DNA of 64,000 nucleotides, from the NCBI RefSeq assembly GCF_001746835.1, contig NZ_CP016094.1, positions 1,798,001-1,862,000 on the forward strand, read 5' to 3'. Positions within the stretch are counted from its first letter, which is position 1. Each line of letters begins with the position of its first letter. Both the position numbers and the translations under genes were made by a program. This stretch comes from Lacunisphaera limnophila (GTDB lineage Bacteria; Verrucomicrobiota; Verrucomicrobiia; Opitutales; Opitutaceae). The notes beneath the pieces are model-generated. The model was not told where the DNA came from, ran no database searches, and was given only the letters and a program-made list of their open reading frames with translations. Below, in pieces: positions 1 to 8,100 of the stretch.

Positions 1-471
1 GACGGGGCTCACGTCGGTGCGCACCTTGCCCGTCAGCTGGCCCTCCTCGATGAAACGACCGAAGATGTAAGGGATGTTTTTCTGCCGCATCTCGACGGTG
101 AGCTGGTAGAGTTCGGGGGCGAAACGCTGGAGGTCGCGCAGCGTGCGGGGATTGAGGAGGGCGAGGCGCTGCACCATGCCCTCGGCGAAACCGCGGAGCT
201 TTTCGGCGAAGCCGAGGTGGCGGTTGGCCAGCAGGGCCTCGGCGTCGGCGCGGACCTCGCGGCCGAGCTGGTCGAGGACGGCGCGCATGATCTCCTCCTT
301 GCCGGAGAAATGCACATAGAGCGTCTTCTTGCTCATGCCGAGCTCGGCGGCGAGGTCGTCCATGGTGCAGGCGGAGTACCCGTGGGCGAAGAAGTGCTCG
401 CGCGCGAGGCGCAGGATGCGTTCGACGGCGGGATCGCGGGTGACGGAGGAGGGGGCGGGGGCGGCAGACAT
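1..471 (-). CDS. TetR/AcrR-family transcriptional regulator, C-terminus cut by window edge
   Basis: N-terminal 157 codons of a TetR-type repressor that reads leftward off the window, so the ligand-binding C-terminus is not visible. Residues about 15-60 form the DNA-binding domain: an ILRLAREHFFAHGYSACT helix followed by the helix-turn-helix MDDLAAELGMSKKTLYVHF, which is the typical TetR signature. The following helices (KEEIMRAVLDQLG) also fit the family. The ATG at 471 is the first start and gives a usual 10-15 residue tail before helix 1. Such proteins repress adjacent genes in response to a small ligand; the target and ligand cannot be read here because the downstream neighbour is missing. 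Confidence 0.9.
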   Translation of the reverse strand, partial: MSAAPAPSSVTRDPAVERILRLAREHFFAHGYSACTMDDLAAELGMSKKTLYVHFSGKEEIMRAVLDQLGREVRADAEALLANRHLGFAEKLRGFAEGMVQRLALLNPRTLRDLQRFAPELYQLTVEMRQKNIPYIFGRFIEEGQLTGKVRTDVSPV

Positions 472-642
472 GGAAGGCTTAGGAAACCCAAATGGTTTCT
501 GCAGTTTCCAGCGTCAAGCCGGAAGTTTCCATGGGGGGGCGGCGAGGGGAAAGACCAGAGCGAACCGGCCCGGAGATCAGGTTCCACCTTGGTTGGCGGC
601 GGGCGGGATTGCCAAGGGTGGGTTGGGTTCTAGGGTGGCGTG

Positions 643-1068
643 ATGTCCTCCCGCGTACCCATGCCGGTCCTGTTGTTCGATGGCGAATGCGGGCTGTGCA
701 ACCACATCGTGCGGCTGATGCTGCGGGCGGATCGGGCCGGGCGGTTGCGGTATGCGCCGTTGCAGGGAGCGGAGGCACAGGCGTATTTGCGGGCGCAGGG
801 GCTGCCGACGGCGGATTTCGACTCGCTGGTGTTTGTGGCGGATTGGACGGATCCGGTACCGGGCGGGTATGCGTTGCGCACCGACGGGGCCCTGGCGGCG
901 GCCGCGGTGGTCGGTGGGGCCTGGCGACCGGTCACGTGGCTGCGGGTGTTGCCGCGGGGCCTGCGGGATTTCGGCTACAAGCTGGTGGCGCGTTCGCGGT
1001 ATGCGCTGTTCGGCGAGTACCGGCCGACGCCGTTGCCGAAACCGGCGTGGGCGGAGCGGTTTCTCTAG
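643..1068 (+). CDS. DCC-family (DUF393) thiol-disulfide oxidoreductase-like protein
   Basis: A 141-residue protein of the DCC/DUF393 family. The family signature is at the N-terminus: LLFDGECGLCNHIVRLML, with a CxxC pair and the preceding FDG. RYAPLQ follows and the C-terminal YRPTPLP region is also typical. Members are thioredoxin-like in fold prediction and are presumed to act in disulfide or metal redox chemistry, but no substrate is established. I use ATG 643; a GTG lies one codon upstream at 640 in the same frame. It is divergent from the TetR gene with a 171-base gap, so the regulator could control it, which is inference. Confidence 0.8.
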   Translation: MSSRVPMPVLLFDGECGLCNHIVRLMLRADRAGRLRYAPLQGAEAQAYLRAQGLPTADFDSLVFVADWTDPVPGGYALRTDGALAAAAVVGGAWRPVTWLRVLPRGLRDFGYKLVARSRYALFGEYRPTPLPKPAWAERFL

Positions 1069-1094
1069 GACCGATACGGCCTATTGGCCTTAGG

Positions 1095-1130
1095 GGATAA
1101 AATAAAAAAGGCCGGACGAATCGTCCGGCC
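1095..1130 (-). terminator. Rho-independent terminator of the RRM gene
   Basis: On the minus strand a 10-bp perfect GC-rich stem (arms 1121-1130 and 1110-1119, GGCCGGACGA/TCGTCCGGCC) is followed at once by a T-rich run covering 1109-1100. It lies 27 bases beyond the stop codon of the RRM protein gene. Confidence 0.85.
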
Positions 1131-1156
1131 TGGGAAATGACAACTGGGGCGAAGGC

Positions 1157-1609
1157 TTATTCGCGGCCGTAGCCGCCGCCGCCGTCGCCGCCGCGATCGC
1201 CACGGTAACCGCCGCCGCCACCGCGATCCCCGCGATAGCCGCCACCGCCGCCGCGACCACCGCGGAAGCCGCCGCGACCACCGCGACCGCCACCGCCGAA
1301 GCCGCCGCGACCGCCGCCGCCGCCATAACCACCGCCGCCGCCGGGAGGACGTTCCTCACGCGGACGGGCGATGTTCACCGCGAGGGCCCGGCCCTCGATC
1401 TGGTGGCCGTGGAACTTCTCCACGGCCTGTTGGGCCTCTTCGCCGCTGCCCATGGTGACGAAGGCAAAACCACGCGAACGGCCGGTGAACTTGTCGAAGA
1501 TGATCTCGACGACGCTGACGGTGCCGACCTCGCCGAACAGGGCCTCGAGGTCCTGCGCGGTGCTGGCGAAGGGGAGGTTCCCCACGTAGAGCTTGGAGTT
1601 TTCTGACAT
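1157..1609 (-). CDS. Glycine-rich RRM RNA-binding protein
   Basis: A 150-residue single-RRM protein. RNP2 is LYVGNLPF (residues 7-14) and RNP1 is RGFAFVTM (about 45-52), both intact, so RNA binding is expected. From about residue 87 the tail is almost only glycine and arginine, with repeated YRGDRGG and GGRGG units, like RGG-box tails of cyanobacterial and plant RNA-binding proteins. Members act as RNA chaperones or regulators, frequently cold-induced. The gene stands alone, ends at a strong terminator, and has a spacer of about 270 bases upstream that must hold its promoter and that of the divergent SWIB gene. Cold induction is not shown by the sequence. Confidence 0.93.
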   Translation of the reverse strand: MSENSKLYVGNLPFASTAQDLEALFGEVGTVSVVEIIFDKFTGRSRGFAFVTMGSGEEAQQAVEKFHGHQIEGRALAVNIARPREERPPGGGGGYGGGGGRGGFGGGGRGGRGGFRGGRGGGGGYRGDRGGGGGYRGDRGGDGGGGYGRE

Positions 1610-1820
1610 GTAATGATGCGAGCGGATGCTGCTGCCTGGCCGCCCGTCCCCGGCTGTCGGATTTCAAATCATCACTGAACAGGGCGCTCACCTGACAATT
1701 TTCCGTGGCGGCAGGATACTGACAAACAACCAACCCAACGGCGCGAGGCTGGCCGCGCCGAGGTTGTTAGCAAGCGATTATTGACCGGCCCGCCGGGGTG
1801 GGCGGAGGCGCCGCCGGCCG

Positions 1821-1860
1821 GATTCTCCCTCTGAGAAAATGAATTCTCCCTCTAGAAAAT
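1821..1860. repeat. Tandem 20-base repeat upstream of the SWIB gene
   Basis: Two nearly identical 20-base copies in tandem (1821-1840 and 1841-1860). Each contains ATTCTCCCTCT followed by AGAAAAT, differing by two small changes. They end about 25 bases before the SWIB start and could be regulator sites or slipped-strand duplication. Confidence 0.6.
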
Positions 1861-1885
1861 CGTTGCATTGGGGTAAGCGGCATCT

Positions 1886-2170
1886 ATGACGAATGCCACT
1901 ATGGCTAAAAAAACCACCCGTAAACCCAACGCCGCTTTCATGAAGCCGGTCACTCCCGATGCCGCCCTCGCTCCGATCGTCGGCTCGAACCCACTGCCCC
2001 GCACTGAGCTCACCAAGAAGCTCTGGGCCTACATCAAGAAGCACGGCCTGCAGGACAAGAAGAACAAGCGCAACATCAACGCCGACGCCGCCCTCAAGGT
2101 TGTGTTCGGTGGCAAGGCGCAGGTCAGCATGTTCGACATGACCAAGCTGGTCAGCAAGCACGTCAAGTAA
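1886..2170 (+). CDS. SWIB/MDM2-domain protein
   Basis: A small basic 94-residue protein made almost entirely of a SWIB/MDM2 domain. Key pieces are LPRTELTKKLWAYIKKHGLQD (two segments of the domain's first helices), the NKRNINAD turn, and FDMTKLVSKHVK at the C-terminus. The N-terminus is Lys-rich (AKKTTRK). In eukaryotes this fold belongs to chromatin-remodelling subunits; in bacteria (Chlamydia, Verrucomicrobia and others) it is a stand-alone DNA-associated protein of unclear role, sometimes fused to topoisomerase. An alternative start is ATG 1901, five codons in, which begins directly with the Lys-rich tail. Confidence 0.9.
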   Translation: MTNATMAKKTTRKPNAAFMKPVTPDAALAPIVGSNPLPRTELTKKLWAYIKKHGLQDKKNKRNINADAALKVVFGGKAQVSMFDMTKLVSKHVK

Positions 2171-2194
2171 GCTTCGCTTCAGCGAATCCCTTTG

Positions 2195-2229
2195 AAACCG
2201 CCGTGGAGCAATCCACGGCGGTTTTTTTT
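2195..2229 (+). terminator. Rho-independent terminator after the SWIB gene
   Basis: Ten-base perfect stem (2198-2207 with 2212-2221, CCGCCGTGGA), GCAA loop, then eight T. It lies about 25 bases beyond the SWIB stop codon and is the cleanest terminator in the window. Confidence 0.93.
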
Positions 2230-2244
2230 GCGCACGGAGGGGCG

Positions 2245-2329
2245 CGAGCTTGCCCGCGCTCCGGCGGTTCGCTGGCATGACGGGCCATCCCACTCCGGCG
2301 CGAGCGAGTTCGCTGGCCCACCCTGACCC
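2245..2329. repeat. Intergenic GC-rich direct/inverted repeat unit
   Basis: The spacer before the EamA gene carries two diverged copies of a unit with CTCCGGCG at the left and TTCGCTGG at the right (2259-2276 and 2293-2317), and GCGCGAGC appears twice. No gene is visible. It looks like a dispersed intergenic repeat. Confidence 0.45.
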
Positions 2330-3322
2330 ATGAAGCCCGACTCCTCCCTCCACCGCCGCGCCCTGCTCGGGCTGCTGCTGGCGAATCTCCTGTGGGGGCT
2401 GAGCTTTCCCGTGGTGAAGGCGATGGTGCACACGCAGGAGCAGTTGCTGCCGGGCAGCGGCAACTGGTTCATCACCGCGATGACGGTGGGGCCGCGCTTC
2501 CTGCTCGCCACCGTGGTGCTCGCGCTCGTGGCGGGCGCCAAGCTCCGCGGGCTCACGCGCGGGGAACTGCGCCAGGGCGCGTGGCTCGGCCTCGCCAATG
2601 CGCTGGGGTTGCTGCTGCAGGTGGACGGGTTGCAGTTCACCTCGGCCTCGGTGTCGTCATTCCTCACGCAGTTCTACGCGGTGTTGATCCCGGTGGTGGT
2701 GGCGCTGAAGGTGCGCCGCGCGCCGGCGCCGGTGGTGGGGGCGTGCGTGCTGCTGGTGCTGGCGGGAGTGGCGATCCTCGGGCGGTTTGATTTCCACGCG
2801 CTCAGTTTCGGGCGCGGCGAGCTCTCCACGCTGGCCGGATCGGTGTTTTTCATGGGGCAGATCTTCGTGCTCGCCGATCCGCGGTACGCGGGGAACCGCG
2901 CGCTGCCGGTGAGCGCGGTCATGTTCGCCACCGTCGGCCTGCTGTTCACGATACTGGCGCTGGCGACGGCGCCGGCGGCCGCGGACGTGCTCGTGCCCTG
3001 GACCTCGGGCCCGTGGCTGGTGTTCACCGGGCTGCTCACGGTGTTCTGCACGCTGGGGGCGTTCATGCTGATGATCCGGTGGCAGCCGGTGATCACGGCG
3101 ACCGAGGCGGGCCTGATCTATTGCTTTGAGCCCCTCTTCGCGTCGGTCATGGCGCTCTTCCTGCCGGGGCTGTTCTCGCGCTGGGTGGGCTTCGACTATC
3201 CGAATGAGACGCTGACCTGGCAGCTGCTCGTGGGCGGGGGCTTGATCACCGTGGCAAACGGGCTGCTGCAGCTGAAGGGGTCCACGGGGTCGGAAAAGGA
3301 AGAATCAGGAATCAAGAATTAA
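2330..3322 (+). CDS. EamA-family (DMT superfamily) transporter
   Basis: A 330-residue inner-membrane protein with about ten hydrophobic segments arranged as two EamA repeats. The first starts with LLLANLLWGLSFPVVKAM (TM1) and the second with the ELSTLAGSVFFMGQIFVLA segment. The late EAGLIYCFEPLFASVMALF segment is the usual second-repeat signature. Such carriers export or import metabolites such as amino acids; the substrate is unknown. The last codons (ESGIKN) and the stop are written in the heptamer array at 3302-3336, so the C-terminal tail is probably repeat-derived rather than ancestral. Confidence 0.9.
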   Translation: MKPDSSLHRRALLGLLLANLLWGLSFPVVKAMVHTQEQLLPGSGNWFITAMTVGPRFLLATVVLALVAGAKLRGLTRGELRQGAWLGLANALGLLLQVDGLQFTSASVSSFLTQFYAVLIPVVVALKVRRAPAPVVGACVLLVLAGVAILGRFDFHALSFGRGELSTLAGSVFFMGQIFVLADPRYAGNRALPVSAVMFATVGLLFTILALATAPAAADVLVPWTSGPWLVFTGLLTVFCTLGAFMLMIRWQPVITATEAGLIYCFEPLFASVMALFLPGLFSRWVGFDYPNETLTWQLLVGGGLITVANGLLQLKGSTGSEKEESGIKN

Positions 3323-3336
3323 GAAACGGGAAGCGA
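3302..3336. repeat. Heptamer array (GAATCAA/GAATTAA family)
   Basis: Five consecutive 7-nt units with no break: GAATCAG, GAATCAA, GAATTAA, GAAACGG, GAAGCGA. The stop codon of the EamA gene is the TAA of the third unit. Confidence 0.85.
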
Positions 3337-3358
3337 CCAAGGCCGGGTTTATCCGTGG

Positions 3359-4153
3359 TTAAGGAGGTGTGGCTGGCTTTGGGTGGGTGAACCGGCCGTC
3401 GCGGAGGTAGGTCCTGGTCTGGTCGATGACCTCGGTGCGCCAGAGCATCAGGGTGTGGGAGTAGGGGACGACGAGGAAGTCATGCATGCCGTCGAGGCGG
3501 GCGGACTCGACGGTGACGGCGCCGTCGTTCCGGCCGCCGAGCACGCGGCCGAACACGGGGTTCACGGGCACCGTACCGGCGATGATACCGAGGTCGAAAT
3601 CGGCGGGTCCGAGGGTGCGCGCGATGGCGTCGTCCCCGGTGCCGAGGCGCAGGAGGTTGCCGCCGAGGAAGTGGCGCAGCAGGGTGTTCTCCTTCGCCAC
3701 GTCGGCGGCGGTGCTGCCGTGGTTGGGCGGCCCGATCATGACAACGCGGCCGAGGTTGGCCGGGCGGGCGTCCTGGAGGAACTTGCGGAGCACGAGGCTG
3801 CCAAGGGAGTGCGTCACGAAATGCAGCTGCGGGGCGCGGCCGGTGTCGTGCTTGGCCAGCTGGGCGGGCAGGTAGGCGCCGGCGAGTTCCTCAAAGGGCA
3901 TCCGACGGGACGGGTAGGAGAGGTTGACCACACGGTAGCCATCGGCGCGCAGGGCGGTCTCGAGGCGCTTCATCACGTAGGCGCGCATGCCGATGCCGTG
4001 CAGGAGGACGACGCAGGCGGGCTCGGGAGCGGGTGCGGCGGTCATGAGGGGAATCATGAAGAGTGCGACCAGAAATTTGAACCACGGAGAAACAGAGGGC
4101 AGGGAGAAAGGCAGAGGGATTGGCTCGGTGTCCTCTGCGTCTCTGTGGTTCAA
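3359..4153 (-). CDS. Secreted alpha/beta-hydrolase (lipase/PGAP1-like)
   Basis: A 264-residue alpha/beta-hydrolase. VVLLHGIG gives the oxyanion-hole region, THSLGS the nucleophile elbow with Ser, and PYSHTLML near the end offers a candidate catalytic His. GPPNHGS after the elbow is typical of bacterial triacylglycerol lipase-like and PGAP1-like proteins. FKFLVALFMIPLMTAAPA looks like a signal peptide or membrane anchor, so the protein is probably exported. The first 24 residues are encoded by the repeat at 4072-4160 and are unlikely to be ancestral. ATG 4057 is an alternative start but would shorten the hydrophobic segment. Substrate unknown. Confidence 0.75.
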   Translation of the reverse strand: MNHRDAEDTEPIPLPFSLPSVSPWFKFLVALFMIPLMTAAPAPEPACVVLLHGIGMRAYVMKRLETALRADGYRVVNLSYPSRRMPFEELAGAYLPAQLAKHDTGRAPQLHFVTHSLGSLVLRKFLQDARPANLGRVVMIGPPNHGSTAADVAKENTLLRHFLGGNLLRLGTGDDAIARTLGPADFDLGIIAGTVPVNPVFGRVLGGRNDGAVTVESARLDGMHDFLVVPYSHTLMLWRTEVIDQTRTYLRDGRFTHPKPATPP

Positions 4154-4160
4154 AGGTCTG
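4072..4160. repeat. Inverted pair of octamer-type (CACGGAGA) repeats
   Basis: The left part begins TTTGAACCACGGAG and the right part, read on the minus strand, begins TTTGAACCACAGAG. They face each other and are built of purine-rich units of about 8 nt. The pair spans the spacer between the EamA and hydrolase genes and encodes the first residues of the hydrolase. Confidence 0.7.
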
Positions 4161-4167
4161 AGCTGAA

Positions 4168-5019
4168 TCAGGCGGCGGGTCGGGGCGCGCGGAGGCCGGA
4201 GACAGCGCGGAGGGTCACGGCGCCGAGCACGATGGCGCCGCCGAGGAGGGCGAACCGGCCGGGGCGCTCGTGGAAGGCGAGCAGCACCCAGAGCGGATTC
4301 AGGAGGGGTTCCATCACCGGGATCAGCACGGCCTCGAGGGCGGTCACGTGCTTGATGGCCTTCGCATAGAATAGGTAGGCGAGGCCGAGTTGCACGAGGC
4401 CGAGAAGGAGGAGTGCGATCCAGCCGGTGGCGGGCAGCGCGGGGGCGGTCCAGAGCGCGGGGAGGCCGATGACGAAGCCGAGGAGGTTGCCGAGGATGAT
4501 GGACTCCAGGGCTGAGGTATCCTTCTGCTTGCGCATGAGGAGGGTCATGACGGCGAAGGCGACGCCGCTGGCGACGGCGACGAGGAGGCCGGCGACATTA
4601 TTCAGCTGCAGGCCCTCGTAGAAAAAGAGCGCGAGGCCGCCGAAGACGGCGGCGATGGTGAGCCAGTCGGCGCGGGTGGCGCGTTCGCCGAGGAACCACG
4701 CGCCGAGCAGCGCGATCCAGACGGGGGCGGTGTACTGGAGGAGGATGGCGTTGGCCGCCGTGGTCATCTTGTTGGCGAGCGTGAACAGGACGGTGCACGC
4801 GGCGTAGGCGACGGCGGCGGCGAGCTGGAGGGGAGACCAGGTGAAGCGCAGGGAGCGGAAGGTCACGGCCAGGAGGAACAGGGCGGCGATGAGTCCGCGT
4901 CCGCCGGCGGCCGCGAGGCCGGGCCACTCCACGTATTTGAAGAGGACGCCTGCGAGGCTCCAGCAGACGGCGCCGGCGAGGAGCAGGCCGACGGACTTGG
5001 TGTGGGCGGGGTCGCGCAT
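4168..5019 (-). CDS. EamA-family (DMT superfamily) transporter
   Basis: About 283 residues and ten hydrophobic segments in two EamA repeats. TM1 is VGLLLAGAVCWSLAGVLFKY, and the second repeat begins NNVAGLLVAVASGVAFAV. The late EAVLIPVMEPLLNPLWVLL segment is the family signature. The frame stays open to an ATG at 5148, but that extension would read through a 9-bp hairpin just after the kinase gene and has no membrane character, so I use ATG 5019 (another candidate is 5034). It is only distantly similar to the EamA protein at 2330, so not a recent duplicate. Substrate unknown. Confidence 0.85.
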   Translation of the reverse strand: MRDPAHTKSVGLLLAGAVCWSLAGVLFKYVEWPGLAAAGGRGLIAALFLLAVTFRSLRFTWSPLQLAAAVAYAACTVLFTLANKMTTAANAILLQYTAPVWIALLGAWFLGERATRADWLTIAAVFGGLALFFYEGLQLNNVAGLLVAVASGVAFAVMTLLMRKQKDTSALESIILGNLLGFVIGLPALWTAPALPATGWIALLLLGLVQLGLAYLFYAKAIKHVTALEAVLIPVMEPLLNPLWVLLAFHERPGRFALLGGAIVLGAVTLRAVSGLRAPRPAA

Positions 5020-5122
5020 GAAGCCGCCATGCATGGCGGGTGAGGGCGGCGGGCGCAAGGCGGGGTTGGCCGTGGAAACGGCAGCATCATCAACCCCGCT
5101 GGCGGTGAAAACGCGTCGAGAC

Positions 5123-5144
5123 AGCGCCTTGGCGACAAGGCGCT
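5123..5144 (-). terminator. Hairpin after the CheB-CheR kinase gene
   Basis: Nine-base perfect stem (AGCGCCTTG at 5123-5131 with CAAGGCGCT at 5136-5144) with a 4-nt loop, about 12 bases beyond the stop of the hybrid kinase. There is no T run, so termination is uncertain; it may instead be a dispersed palindromic repeat. Confidence 0.45.
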
Positions 5145-5156
5145 CCACCCCGGGGT

Positions 5157-8100
5157 CTAGGGGGCGTCGGCTTGGGCGAAGGCGACGGTGATGCGTTCGA
5201 CGAGGGCGCCGAGGTCGAAGGGCTTGGGCATGAACTGGACGTGGCCGAGGCCGGACAGTTCCCGGGCGGAGACGTAGCGGGCGTTGCCAGACAGGATGAT
5301 GATGGGCGTGTGGTTGCCGGATTCGCGCAGGCGGCGGATCAGCTCAAGGCCGGTCATGCCGGGCATGGTGTGGTCGGTGATGATGAGATCGAAGGACCGG
5401 GTGGAGTCGGCGAGGTGGTCGAGCAGGGCCTGGGCGCGGTCGAAGGTTTGCGGGGCGTAACCCTGGCGGGTCAGGCCGCGTTCGGCCATGAGGGTGATCG
5501 AGGGCTCGTCGTCAACGAAGGCGATGCACTGGCCGCGGCCCCGGGCGCTCAGGCCAAGCTCCTCCTCGCTCTCGTCGGGGTCCGGGGCGACGGCGGGCAG
5601 GAGGACCTCGAAGGTGGTGCCGCGGCCGACCTCGGTATGGACCTGGATGGCGCCGCCGTGGGCGAGGACGATGCCGAGGATGATGGACAGCCCCAGGCCG
5701 GTGCCCTCGCCGGTGGGCTTGGTCGTGAAGAAGGGTTCGAACATGCGCGCCAGCACATGCGGCGGGATGCCGGTGCCGGTATCGCTGACCTGGAGGCTGA
5801 GGTAGTCGCCGGGTTCCAGGGTGCCGGCGGTGGCGCGGAGGACCTGCCCGAGGGTGACGGGTTTGAGCGCGATGTGGAGGCTGCCGCCGCTCTCGCGCAT
5901 GGCGTGCGCGGCGTTGCCGCCGAGGTTGAGCACGATCTGTTGCAGGTCGGTCGGGTTGGCGAGGACGGCCAGGTCGTTGCGGTCGATCGACAGCTCGAGC
6001 TTGATGGTGGAGGGGATGCTGGCGCGCAGCAGGGAGGTGACCTCGGCAATGAGGAAGGAGAGGACGACCTTCTCGCGGTGGGAAGGTTCGCGGCGGCTGA
6101 AGGAGAGGATGCGCTGGACGAGGTCGGCGGCGCGCTGGCTGGCCTGGCGGATCTGCTCGAGGCTTTCCGCGGCGGGGTGCGGGGCCGGGGCGAGGTCGGC
6201 GGCGAGGTCGGTGTGGCCGATGATGGCGGTGAGGATGTTGTTGAAATCGTGCGCGATGCCGCCGGCGAGGGTGCCGAGGGTCTCCATTTTCTGGATTTGC
6301 GAGAGATGTTCCTCCATGCGGCTCTGCTCGGCATCGGGCGTCTGGGCGGCGGTGATTTCCTCCTTCAGGGCGACGTAGTGGGTGACGCGGCCGTCGCCGT
6401 CCTTGACCGGGGCCATGGTGGCGCGCTCGCGGTAGCGGCGGCCGTCCTTGCGGCGGTTCTGGATCTCGCCCTGCCAGGGTTCGCCGCGCTTGAGGGTGGA
6501 CCACATGTCGCGGAAGACGTCCTCGGCCTGGTCGGGCGACTTGAGGATGCGGGGGTTCTGGCCGATGACCTCGCTGGCGGTGTAGCCGGTGATGTCGGTG
6601 AAGTGCTGGTTGACGTACTCGATGTGGCCCTCGAGGTCGGTGATCATGACCATCACGGGGCTGCGTTCGAGCGCGAGGTTGAGCTTCTTGATTTCCTGCT
6701 CGGCGAGGCAGCGTTCGTGGACGTCCTGGGTGGTGCCGAGCATGCGCACGGGCCGGCCGGTGGCGTCGCGGGCGGCGACCTTGCCCTTGTTGACGACCCA
6801 GCGCCACTGGCCGTCGCGGGTGAGGAAACGGTGCTGGCATTCCCAGCGGGTGACGTCGCCGCGGAGGCAGTTCTCCAGGCTTTGTTTCACGCGGTCGAGG
6901 TCTTCGGCGTGGATGAGCTGGTGCCACTCGGTGGTGCTGGTGGTGGTAATGGCGCCGGCGAAGCCCAAAATGGACTGGCCGCCGGTATGGGTGCTGAGGA
7001 CGTTTTCGTTGAGATCCCATTCCCACCAGACCATGCGGGAGAATTCCATGGCGAGGTTCAGCTTGTCCTGCATCGACTTGATGGCGGAGATGTCGGTGAA
7101 GGTCATGACGACGCCGTCGACCTTGTCCTCGGCGGTGCGGAAGGGGAGGACGCGCTGGAGGAGCCAGTTGCCCTCGCGGGTGTGGATCTCGCGGGCGGTG
7201 GGGACGCCGGTGGTGAGGACCTCGCGGAGGTGCTGCTGGAGGTTGGGTTCGCCCTCGATCTGGTAAGCGAGGTGGTCGATGGGGCGGCTGATGTCCTGGG
7301 GGAGGAGATGGAAAATGCGGGCGATGGCCGGGGTGAAGCGGCGGATGCGGAGGTGGCGGTCGAGGAAGAGGGTGCCGATTTCGGTGCTCGCGAGGAGGTT
7401 GTTGAGGTCCTCGCCGACGGTTTTCAGCTCGTGGTTCTTGCGCTCGAACTCGGCGTTGACGGTGTAGAGCTCCTCGTTGACGGAGTGGAGTTCCTCGTTG
7501 GTGCTCTGGAGTTCCTCGTTGGCGGCGAGGAGTTCCTCGTTGGTGGCCTGGAGTTCCTCGTTGCTGGTCTGGAGTTCCTCGACGGTGGCCTGGAGGTTCT
7601 CCTTGGTGGAGTGGAGCTCGATCTCGAGATCCTTCACGCGGCTGCCGAGGGCGTCCTGCGGGGCAAAGTCGTCGGCCTGGATGCCGGCGAGGGGTGGCGG
7701 GGCGGTGCGGGGGTTGCGGAAGATGACGTGGACGAGGCTGACGCCGTTGCGTTCGTCCGGGATCGGGCGGACGAGGACATCGAGGAGGTTTTCCTCGGTG
7801 CCCTGGCGTTGGCGCACGCCGAGGGCCTGGGCCTCGGCGCCGGACTTGATGGCCTTGGGGATGAGGGTGGAGAGGGCGAGGCGGAGGTCGCCGTCGGTGC
7901 GGTTGTAGAGGTTTTCGTGGGAGCGGCCCTCGGGGGGCAGGAGGTAGCGGCTGGATTCCTGAAAGTACTGGATGATCTCGCCGTTCTCGGCGGCGAGGAA
8001 GCCGGCGGGCATGGTCTCCTTGAGGAGGTGGTCATAGGCCTGCAGGAGGCTCCGGTTGACGGTGATGGTGGAGGGCAGGCTGCCGGGCAGGGGGCCCGTG

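Noticed and set aside
569-594. A motif shared with 30413-30438 (CCCGGAG, then TCAGGTTCCAC)
   Set aside because: Two copies of about 24 bases are real, but they are not near comparable genes and show no dyad, so I could not assign a role.
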